A stretch of 5,799 nucleotides of DNA from Candidatus Krumholzibacteriia bacterium (GTDB taxonomy: Bacteria > Krumholzibacteriota > Krumholzibacteriia > Krumholzibacteriales > Krumholzibacteriaceae): the NCBI GenBank assembly GCA_026387805.1, contig JAPLKY010000023.1, positions 1 to 5,799 on the forward strand, in the 5' to 3' direction. Each line of letters opens with the position of its first letter. Position 1 is the first letter of the stretch. Of the stretch, positions 1 through 4,158 are shown piece after piece. Under the pieces are notes generated by a model. The model had not been told where the DNA came from, made no database searches, and worked only from the letters and a program-made list of their open reading frames with translations. The position numbers were made by a program, and so were the translations under genes.

Positions 1-1
1 C

Positions 2-865
2 GCGACGGCCGAGGCGGCGCGGATGTCGGCGGCGTTCGGCGTCCCGGTGCGCGTGCTCGATCTCGTCGAGGAGTATTTCGGCGTGCTCCTCAACCCGCGG
101 CACGGCTACGGCGCGAACGCGAATCCCTGCATCGACTGCCATCTCTTCATGATCAGGAAGGCGAAGGAGGTCATGGAGCGGGAGGGGGCGCGGTTCGTCT
201 TCACAGGAGAGGTCCTCGGCCAGCGTCCGATGTCGCAGAACTACAGGGCGCTCGAGCTCATCGATCGCGAGTCCGGTCTCGAGGGGCTTCTCGTGCGCCC
301 GCTGAGCGCGAGGCTCCTTCCCGAGACTCTCGCCGAAAAGAACGGCTGGATCGAACGGAGCGGGCTCCTCGACATCCAGGGCCGCTCGCGGAGACGCCAG
401 ATGGAGCTCGCCGCCGAGCTCGGCGTGACGGGGTACTCCTCCCCCGCGGGCGGATGTATGCTCACGGACGAGAATTACGCGGGAAAGCTCAAGGACTGGA
501 TAAGGCACAGGGGCGGTGCGGCGCTCACCCACGAGGAGACGCTTCTCTTCTCCGTCGGGCGCCATTTCAGACTCTCGCCCACGGCGAAGGCCGTGGTCGG
601 AAGGCGCGAGGCCGAGAACCGCTACCTCGAGCGTGCCTGGCGGCTTGAATGGCTCGCGATGCCGATAGACGTTCCCGGGCCCACGGTCCTCGTGCAGGGA
701 CCGACGAGCGATGAAGACCTTCGCCTCGGCGCGGCGCTCGTCGCGCGCTACTGCGACGCGAAGAGCTCTCCGTCGGTGAAGGTCGCCGTGAGAAGGGGAG
801 ACGAGGAGAGGATCTTCGATATTCCGCCCGCGCCGGATGACCTCGTCGAACGATTACGGATTTGA
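2..865 (+). CDS. ThiI/MnmA-like tRNA sulfurtransferase, C-terminal part (5' end outside window)
   Basis: Probable tRNA-thiolating enzyme of the adenine-nucleotide alpha-hydrolase (PP-loop) superfamily, acting in the cytoplasm. The frame is open to the window edge (reads ATAEAAR before the Met at 23), so the gene starts upstream; the SGGxDS ATP-binding loop expected near the N-terminus is not visible. Counting from Met-23: NPCIDCH (Cys36, Cys39) resembles the PCxxCN segment of MnmA; FTGEVLGQRPMSQ (about 60-72) corresponds to the ATG-H substrate segment; SPAGGCMLTD (Cys145) supplies a third conserved-looking Cys. Residues about 165-280 resemble an NFACT-R-like RNA-binding tail, with VVGRREAENRYLE as its best motif. 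Three Cys could support persulfide chemistry or an Fe-S cluster, which is inference. Family assignment is good; exact product (s4U8 or another thiolated base) is open. It converges with the Nudix gene 60 bases downstream. Confidence 0.8.
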   Translation, partial: ATAEAARMSAAFGVPVRVLDLVEEYFGVLLNPRHGYGANANPCIDCHLFMIRKAKEVMEREGARFVFTGEVLGQRPMSQNYRALELIDRESGLEGLLVRPLSARLLPETLAEKNGWIERSGLLDIQGRSRRRQMELAAELGVTGYSSPAGGCMLTDENYAGKLKDWIRHRGGAALTHEETLLFSVGRHFRLSPTAKAVVGRREAENRYLERAWRLEWLAMPIDVPGPTVLVQGPTSDEDLRLGAALVARYCDAKSSPSVKVAVRRGDEERIFDIPPAPDDLVERLRI

Positions 866-873
866 ACCGGCGG

Positions 874-904
874 GGCCACAAGGATCGAGCGGGCCGGTGT
901 GGCC
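874..904. terminator. Possible bidirectional hairpin terminator between convergent genes
   Basis: A perfect 7-bp inverted repeat, GGCCACA at 874-880 and TGTGGCC at 898-904, with a 17-base loop. It lies 9 bases after the stop of the sulfurtransferase gene and 21 bases after the Nudix stop on the other strand, in the 60-base convergent gap. There is no T-tract on either strand, so it is not a classical intrinsic terminator; it may stabilise 3' ends or be chance in GC-rich DNA. Confidence 0.3.
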
Positions 905-925
905 GTCGAGCTCCAATCGCCGCCT

Positions 926-1462
926 TTAGACCTCGTCGCTCCAGAGTCGGCGCAGCTCTTCCCGTTTCTCGAGATATTTCCTGATCAGGCGTCCATGGGC
1001 TTCGAACGCCAGCTTCGGCAGCCGGTCGAGTCCGTAGAAGCACACCTTCCCGGCGTCGTCCCCGGCGCGGGGCGTTCCCTCGAATCCCGCGAACGAGTAT
1101 CCGATGATGAGGAGCGAAGAGCCGTAGAATTCGCTCTCCTGGTAGATGATGTCGACGAGGGAGGGATCGCGCGCGACGATCCCGCACTCCTCCTCGAGCT
1201 CGCGCTTCGCCGCGTCGGCCGGGCTCTCATGCATCTCGATGAATCCGCCCGGAAGCGCCCATTGGTTCTTCCCCGGCTCCCTGTTTCTGCGGACGAGGAG
1301 AAGGCGCCCCGCGTCGTCGGTCACGATGCCCGTCGCCGCGGGAATGGGATTCTCGTAAATGAAACGCTGCTCCGCCTCGCAGTAGAGGCGCTCGCGGCCT
1401 TCGGATTTTCTGCTCCCGAGGGGCGCCCCGCAGAAGTGGCAGAACAGCTTCGCTTGCTTCAT
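926..1462 (-). CDS. Nudix hydrolase with degenerate N-terminal zinc ribbon
   Basis: Hydrolyses a nucleoside diphosphate linked to another moiety (NUDIX chemistry), in the cytoplasm; the substrate is unknown. The Nudix box is a perfect match to Gx5Ex7REUxEExGU at residues 73-95 (G73, E79, R87-E88, E91-E92, G94-I95), giving the Mg2+-binding helix. Residues 8-31 resemble the zinc ribbon of NudC-like Nudix proteins (CHFC at 8-11, then YC at 27-28), but the fourth ligand position reads CEAE instead of CxxC. The 178-residue length is normal for this zinc-ribbon-Nudix type. The ATG is preceded by GGGAG (1471-1475) at 8 bases. The gene follows the beta-barrel gene by 36 bases on the same strand, so co-transcription is likely; a functional link between them is not evident. 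No promoter is needed or seen in the gap. It ends in TAA. Confidence 0.9.
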   Translation of the reverse strand: MKQAKLFCHFCGAPLGSRKSEGRERLYCEAEQRFIYENPIPAATGIVTDDAGRLLLVRRNREPGKNQWALPGGFIEMHESPADAAKRELEEECGIVARDPSLVDIIYQESEFYGSSLLIIGYSFAGFEGTPRAGDDAGKVCFYGLDRLPKLAFEAHGRLIRKYLEKREELRRLWSDEV

Positions 1463-1498
1463 ATGTGCTGCTCCCGTTCATGGACGAGCGGCGCATCT

Positions 1499-2185
1499 TC
1501 AGAAATTGTACCCGGTGAGCAGGGCGAATCCGAAATTCTTACTGTGCCCCGCGAAGATGACTTCAGTGGTCTCGTAGCCATCGGTCTTCCTGGTCACCTC
1601 TCCTCCCGAATAGACTTTGGAGAGGCCGATATCGAATCTGACGTCGGCGGTGATTCCGCCGAGACCGATGGCGTACTTGCATCCCCCGCCGAACGAGAAA
1701 CAGAATTCCGCTCTGTTCATGATCGCGGACCAGTCCGACGATCCGGAAGAGGTCCTGTCAATCCTCATATCGGTGGTTTTGATATCGACGTCGGCGGCGA
1801 GATTGATCCCCACGCCCGGGCCCGCGAAGAAATAGGGGCTGAAATGGCTCTTGCCGGCCATCGCGAGCTTGGCGAGAAGGGGTATCTCGATGTAGTCGAA
1901 GCGCGCCGCATAATCCACGTCGATCCTGGAGTTCGCGATTCCACCATTGAGTCCCTTCATGACATAGAGGATCTCCGGCTGCAGACTGAAGAATCTGTTG
2001 AAGGCATAATCCACGTAGACGCCGCCCGCGAAGCCGCTTCTGAATGAAGTCTGCGGCCAACCGGTGGGGATCTCCGTCGTATTCGACGAGTAGAGCCCCG
2101 CCTTTGCCCCGAAGGATACCCACGGCTCCGACGCGGCGGAGTGCGACAGCAGGAGGACAACGAGGAAGAATCCCATACGTTTCAT
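1499..2185 (-). CDS. PorT-like outer-membrane beta-barrel protein
   Basis: Predicted secreted outer-membrane barrel of the PorT / OMP_b-brl_2 type; role unknown (transport, adhesion or structural). Met1 at 2185 is chosen because AAGGAG lies 6 bases upstream and a textbook signal peptide follows: MKR, hydrophobic residues 5-13 (GFFLVVLLL), then SHSAAS with likely cleavage near residue 19. The open frame continues to an ATG at 2308, but that extension is Arg/Ala-rich and would bury the signal peptide. The mature part alternates polar and aromatic residues in strands and contains RFDYIEIPLLAKL (95-107) and PYFFAGPGVGINL (117-129), both typical of the family; it ends in aromatic GYNF, with a terminal Phe as common for outer-membrane barrels. 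Length is 228 residues, usual for the family. Cys162 and Cys169 could form a disulfide. First gene of a likely two-gene unit with the Nudix gene. Confidence 0.85.
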   Translation of the reverse strand: MKRMGFFLVVLLLSHSAASEPWVSFGAKAGLYSSNTTEIPTGWPQTSFRSGFAGGVYVDYAFNRFFSLQPEILYVMKGLNGGIANSRIDVDYAARFDYIEIPLLAKLAMAGKSHFSPYFFAGPGVGINLAADVDIKTTDMRIDRTSSGSSDWSAIMNRAEFCFSFGGGCKYAIGLGGITADVRFDIGLSKVYSGGEVTRKTDGYETTEVIFAGHSKNFGFALLTGYNF

Positions 2186-2191
2186 CTGTGT

Positions 2192-2197
2192 CTCCTT
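2192..2197 (-). promoter_or_regulatory. Ribosome binding site deciding the beta-barrel start
   Basis: Read on the minus strand this is AAGGAG, 6 bases before the ATG at 2185. It favours the 228-residue form with an N-terminal signal peptide over the longer open frame starting at 2308. Confidence 0.8.
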
Positions 2198-2226
2198 GCT
2201 CGGTTCGCGTCCATGCTGATGCGCCG

Positions 2227-2255
2227 ATTCTAGTCTCTTGGGCGCGCAGGCGCAA
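2227..2255 (-). promoter_or_regulatory. Candidate sigma-70-type promoter for the beta-barrel gene
   Basis: On the minus strand, TTGCGC (2250-2255) is followed after exactly 17 bases by TAGAAT (2227-2232). The -10 matches 5 of 6 consensus positions and the -35 matches its first three. The predicted transcript would have a leader of roughly 35 bases. The -35 touches the left arm and loop of the hairpin at 2243-2271. This is pattern matching only; the sigma-factor preference of the host is unknown. Confidence 0.4.
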
Positions 2256-2271
2256 GGTGCTTTCCTGCGCG
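2243..2271. repeat. GC-rich inverted repeat in divergent promoter region
   Basis: CGCGCAGG (2243-2250) and CCTGCGCG (2264-2271) form a perfect 8-bp stem with a 13-base loop. An alternative right arm, GCCTGCG at 2273-2279, can pair with CGCAGGC at 2245-2251, giving two mutually exclusive stems. The element sits between the diverging beta-barrel and sugar-kinase genes and overlaps the candidate -35 of the former. It could be an operator-like palindrome or chance structure; nothing identifies a binding protein. Confidence 0.4.
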
Positions 2272-2295
2272 AGCCTGCGGGCGCGGCATTTCCCG

Positions 2296-2324
2296 TTGCC
2301 TCGCTCATTCGCTTCCGCTAGCAT
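2296..2324 (+). promoter_or_regulatory. Candidate sigma-70-type promoter for the sugar kinase gene
   Basis: TTGCCT (2296-2301) and TAGCAT (2319-2324) are separated by 17 bases, each matching 4 of 6 consensus positions. The predicted start would lie near 2331, leaving a leader of roughly 28 bases that includes the ribosome binding site. It is a weak match and unconfirmed. Confidence 0.35.
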
Positions 2325-2340
2325 CGGAGACGGTCGCGCG

Positions 2341-2347
2341 AAAGGAG
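2341..2347 (+). promoter_or_regulatory. Ribosome binding site deciding the sugar kinase start
   Basis: AAAGGAG lies 11 bases before the ATG at 2359, slightly longer than usual spacing. It rules in favour of the start MQKRFDVVG, which is where PfkB-family similarity begins, and against the upstream extension of the same open frame back to 2044, which lies opposite the beta-barrel gene. Confidence 0.7.
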
Positions 2348-2358
2348 CATCGGGGAAA

Positions 2359-3294
2359 ATGCAGAAACGTTTCGACGTCGTCGGCATCGGTTACACCGCG
2401 CTCGATTATCTGGGCATCGTGCCGCACCTGCCCGTGGAGAACACGAAGCTCGAGGTGCGCGATTTCACGATCCAGGGGGGAGGGCCCACGGCGACCGCGA
2501 TGGTCACAATGAGACGTCTCGGACTCAGCGCCGCGTACGCCGGTAAGGTCGGCGATGATCCCTTCGGGGAGAGAATGCTCGAGGAGCTTCGCCGGGAGGA
2601 CGTCGACGCGTCGGCGGTCATAGTCGAGCCGGGAGCGACGTCGCAGTACGCGTTCATCATGGTCGACGCCGCAACGGCGGCTCGGACGATTCTCTGGACG
2701 CGGGGGAGTGTGTCGCCCCTCAAGGCGCACGAGGTGAACCTCGATCTTGTCCGCTCGGCGCGGGGGCTCTTCATCGACGATCTCGAGCCCGAGGCGGCCC
2801 TCGTCGCGGCGAAGGCGGCCCGAAAGGCGGAGATTCCCGTGCTCATCGACGCGGGCTCTCTCCGCGAGGGAGTCCGCGAGCTTCTGCCGCTCTGCGATTA
2901 CATCATCGCGAGCGAGCTCTTCGCGGAGCAGATCTCGGGGAGCAAGAACCTCCGCGCGGCGCTTGAAACGCTGGGCGCGTTCGGTCCGAAAGCCTCGGTC
3001 GTGACGCTCGGCGAGAAGGGGTGCGCGTATCTCTCGGGGGCGGAGGTCGTCGATGTTCCGGGATTCGCGGTGAAGGCGGTCGATACGACGGGCGCCGGAG
3101 ACGTTTTTCACGGCGCGTATCTCTTCGCCGTTCTCGAGGGCCTTGACACGATGCGGGCCTGCGTCTTCGCGAACGCCGTCGCCGCCCTCAAGTGCCGCAG
3201 GCTCGGCGGCCGCGCCGGCATTCCGTCTCTCTCTGAAGCGCTCGCATTCCTCTCGCGCGAGCGCCCCGGCATGCACTTTCACTTGAAAAGCTAG
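2359..3294 (+). CDS. PfkB-family (ribokinase-like) sugar kinase
   Basis: ATP-dependent cytoplasmic kinase that phosphorylates a sugar or related small molecule. The 311-residue length is typical of the family. Visible landmarks: the N-terminal substrate strand DVVGIGYTALDYLG (6-19); the first PfkB signature region GGGPTATAMVTMRRLG (40-55) followed by GKVGDDPFG (62-70); VVTLGEKG (214-221) for nucleotide binding; and the second signature DTTGAGDVFHGAY (242-254), where GAGD forms the anion hole and Asp248 is the expected catalytic base. The GGGPxATA pattern recalls the YihV sulfofructose kinase / group-B ketohexokinase branch, but this does not fix the substrate. No neighbouring gene for sugar uptake or catabolism is present to help. 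It is divergent from the beta-barrel gene and convergent with the phosphoesterase gene; its stop (TAG) is followed immediately by the repeat cluster. Confidence 0.92.
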   Translation: MQKRFDVVGIGYTALDYLGIVPHLPVENTKLEVRDFTIQGGGPTATAMVTMRRLGLSAAYAGKVGDDPFGERMLEELRREDVDASAVIVEPGATSQYAFIMVDAATAARTILWTRGSVSPLKAHEVNLDLVRSARGLFIDDLEPEAALVAAKAARKAEIPVLIDAGSLREGVRELLPLCDYIIASELFAEQISGSKNLRAALETLGAFGPKASVVTLGEKGCAYLSGAEVVDVPGFAVKAVDTTGAGDVFHGAYLFAVLEGLDTMRACVFANAVAALKCRRLGGRAGIPSLSEALAFLSRERPGMHFHLKS

Positions 3295-3308
3295 CAGTTC
3301 GTATATGC

Positions 3309-3331
3309 GCGGGTGACGCCGATGGGGCCCC
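3309..3331 (+). repeat. Repeat copy A (forward pair)
   Basis: Direct repeat with copy B: GCGGGTGACGC, then C, then GATGGGG, then CCCC. The copies differ by one C/T change (3320 against 3353) and one inserted T. It contains the perfect palindrome GGGGCCCC at 3324-3331. It starts 15 bases after the kinase stop codon. Confidence 0.85.
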
Positions 3332-3341
3332 ACCTTGATTA

Positions 3342-3365
3342 GCGGGTGACGCTGATGGGGTCCCC
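3342..3365 (+). repeat. Repeat copy B (forward pair)
   Basis: Second copy of the unit at 3309, offset by 33 bases, with CGCTGAT at 3350-3356 and GGGGTCCCC at 3357-3365. Its pieces GCGGGT, CGCTGAT and CCCCGCCC (3362-3369) are all complementary to parts of copy C, so B and C form the arms of one large imperfect hairpin. Confidence 0.85.
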
Positions 3366-3369
3366 GCCC

Positions 3370-3395
3370 GCTGCGCAGCGAGCCATGCTCGCGAG
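3370..3395. repeat. Palindromes at the centre of the repeat cluster
   Basis: Three overlapping self-complementary elements lie at the tip of the B-C hairpin: the 10-bp perfect palindrome GCTGCGCAGC (3370-3379), the short hairpin GCGAGC-CAT-GCTCGC (3378-3392, 6-bp stem with a 3-base loop) and CTCGCGAG (3388-3395). Confidence 0.8.
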
Positions 3396-3430
3396 CACGG
3401 GTGGGGTGCAATCAGCGGCAGGACCCGCGT
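3391..3430 (-). repeat. Repeat copy C (reverse pair)
   Basis: Matches copy D at 35 of 40 positions with a 45-base period. On the minus strand it carries the order GCGGGT, CGCTGAT, CCCC seen in the forward copies, so it is related to A/B in inverted orientation. Complementary segments to copy B are 3423-3428, 3411-3417 and 3399-3406. Confidence 0.85.
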
Positions 3431-3435
3431 ATCAA

Positions 3436-3475
3436 GCGAGCACGTGCGGGGTGCAATCGCCGACAGGACCCGCGT
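3436..3475 (-). repeat. Repeat copy D (reverse pair)
   Basis: Second copy of the 40-base unit at 3391. It ends 4 bases before the stop codon of the phosphoesterase gene. Its ATCGCCG at 3456-3462 pairs with CGCCGAT of copy A (3317-3323) at 6 of 7 positions, so D and A form the outer arms around the B-C hairpin. Confidence 0.85.
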
Positions 3476-3479
3476 CGCC

Positions 3480-3974
3480 CTACTTCAGTGCGTAGTGCTT
3501 CGCTTTTCCCGCCTCGAGATCGAAGATGATCCAGCCGGGGGGCTCGAGGAGCCCCATGATTTCCCCGGGATTGACGAGCCACGTCGAGCCGACACGCTCG
3601 ATCTTCGCGCGGTGCGTGTGCCCGTAGAATACGGCCGCGTATTTTCCGGTGCACGCGAGGCCGCGCGCGAACTCGGGGCGGTGCGTGAAGGCGACCTCGC
3701 CGTTTTCGGTCTCGACGAAGCCGACCTCGCCGTGAAGCTTCACGTTTGGGAATTTCTTCGAGGCGACGTTGTTGATCGTGTATCGGTCACCCTCGTTGTT
3801 GCCGAAAACGACGTGCACGGGCCCCTTGAACGCGGCGAGCCGGTCGATGACGAACGGGGAGACGAGGTCCCCGCAGTGGAAGAGCGCCGAGACGCCGAGC
3901 GCGTTGATTTCGGCGAGCGCGGCCTCGAGATTCTCGAGGTGGTCGTGCGTATCGCTGATGACGGCCACTTTCAT
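3480..3974 (-). CDS. YfcE/MJ0936-type metallophosphoesterase
   Basis: Cytoplasmic calcineurin-like phosphodiesterase/phosphatase using two divalent metals; the physiological substrate is unknown. All usual metal ligands are visible in order: SDTHDH (Asp8, His10), HCGD (Asp36), GNNE (Asn59), THRPE (His98) and GHTH (His119, His121), followed by the NPG turn (135-137) common in this family. Length is 164 residues, normal for the small YfcE/MJ0936 group. The start at 3974 is where family similarity begins (MKVAVISDTH), with AAGGGG (3981-3986 on the minus strand) 6 bases upstream; the frame continues upstream to 4340 but only as a shadow of the glycosyltransferase gene. It is divergent from the GT2-TPR gene and its stop abuts the repeat cluster. 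A nuclease or general phosphatase role is possible. Confidence 0.92.
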   Translation of the reverse strand: MKVAVISDTHDHLENLEAALAEINALGVSALFHCGDLVSPFVIDRLAAFKGPVHVVFGNNEGDRYTINNVASKKFPNVKLHGEVGFVETENGEVAFTHRPEFARGLACTGKYAAVFYGHTHRAKIERVGSTWLVNPGEIMGLLEPPGWIIFDLEAGKAKHYALK

Positions 3975-4059
3975 CGAAGTCCCCTTCTCCGCCGGGCGCC
4001 GGCGCGCGCCGACTGCCGTGCGAAACGATCCTTGCCCGTTCCTGATGCGGCGCGTCCGA

Positions 4060-4088
4060 AGTATACCCGTTTTTCCGCCTGATGGCAC
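4060..4088 (-). promoter_or_regulatory. Candidate sigma-70-type promoter for the phosphoesterase gene
   Basis: On the minus strand, GTGCCA (4083-4088) and TATACT (4060-4065) are separated by 17 bases, matching 4 of 6 and 5 of 6 consensus positions. The predicted leader would be about 80 bases. Unconfirmed pattern match. Confidence 0.38.
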
Positions 4089-4145
4089 GCCTCTTGTATT
4101 CCCGCCGAACGGAGAGGGCGCAAGCCTTCTTAGTAATCCACCGGT

Positions 4146-4152
4146 GAGAGGA
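4146..4152 (+). promoter_or_regulatory. Ribosome binding site deciding the GT2-TPR start
   Basis: GAGAGGA lies 6 bases before the ATG at 4159, the best-supported start. Alternatives in the same frame are a GTG at 4144, which overlaps this site, and an ATG at 4168, for which the site would be 15 bases away. Confidence 0.65.
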
Positions 4153-4158
4153 TTCGCA

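Larger units (their letters stand above)
3295..3479. other. Convergent intergenic region filled by a REP/BIME-like or terminator-like repeat cluster
   Basis: The 185-base gap between the converging kinase and phosphoesterase genes holds almost nothing but repeats: two forward units (A, B), central palindromes and two inverted units (C, D). The whole can fold as nested arms, A with D and B with C. No T-tract suggests classical intrinsic termination and no open frame has coding features. Placement between two 3' ends is the typical place for REP/BIME elements and for bidirectional termination or RNA 3'-end protection. The family is not one I can name. Confidence 0.7.
3975..4158. other. Divergent intergenic region
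   Basis: This 184-base region must hold promoters for the phosphoesterase (-) and the GT2-TPR gene (+). It contains a GC-rich stretch near 3988-4010, the palindrome GTATAC (4061-4066), and becomes less GC-rich towards the glycosyltransferase start. I see a candidate promoter only for the minus-strand gene; no plus-strand match with acceptable spacing was found. No RNA gene or small coding region is evident. Confidence 0.6.

Noticed and set aside
899..2047. Long plus-strand open frame of 382 codons opposite the Nudix and barrel genes.
   Set aside because: It lies antisense to two well-supported genes, has low-complexity Arg/Glu/Asp-rich content and no family motif; long antisense frames are expected in high-GC coding DNA.
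2186..2308. N-terminal extension of the barrel protein to an ATG at 2308.
   Set aside because: A strong ribosome binding site and a canonical signal peptide start at 2185; the extension covers the promoter region.
2305..3411. Long minus-strand open frame of 368 codons opposite the sugar kinase.
   Set aside because: Arg/Glu/His-rich shadow of the PfkB gene, runs into the repeat cluster and has no domain or ribosome binding site.
3309..3475. CRISPR array.
   Set aside because: Only two copies per orientation, copies are inverted relative to each other, spacing is irregular (33 and 45 bases) and no unique spacers or cas genes are present.
4032..4067. Plus-strand promoter TTGCCC (4032-4037) with TATACC (4062-4067) for the GT2-TPR gene.
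   Set aside because: The spacer would be 24 bases, too long for a sigma-70-type promoter.
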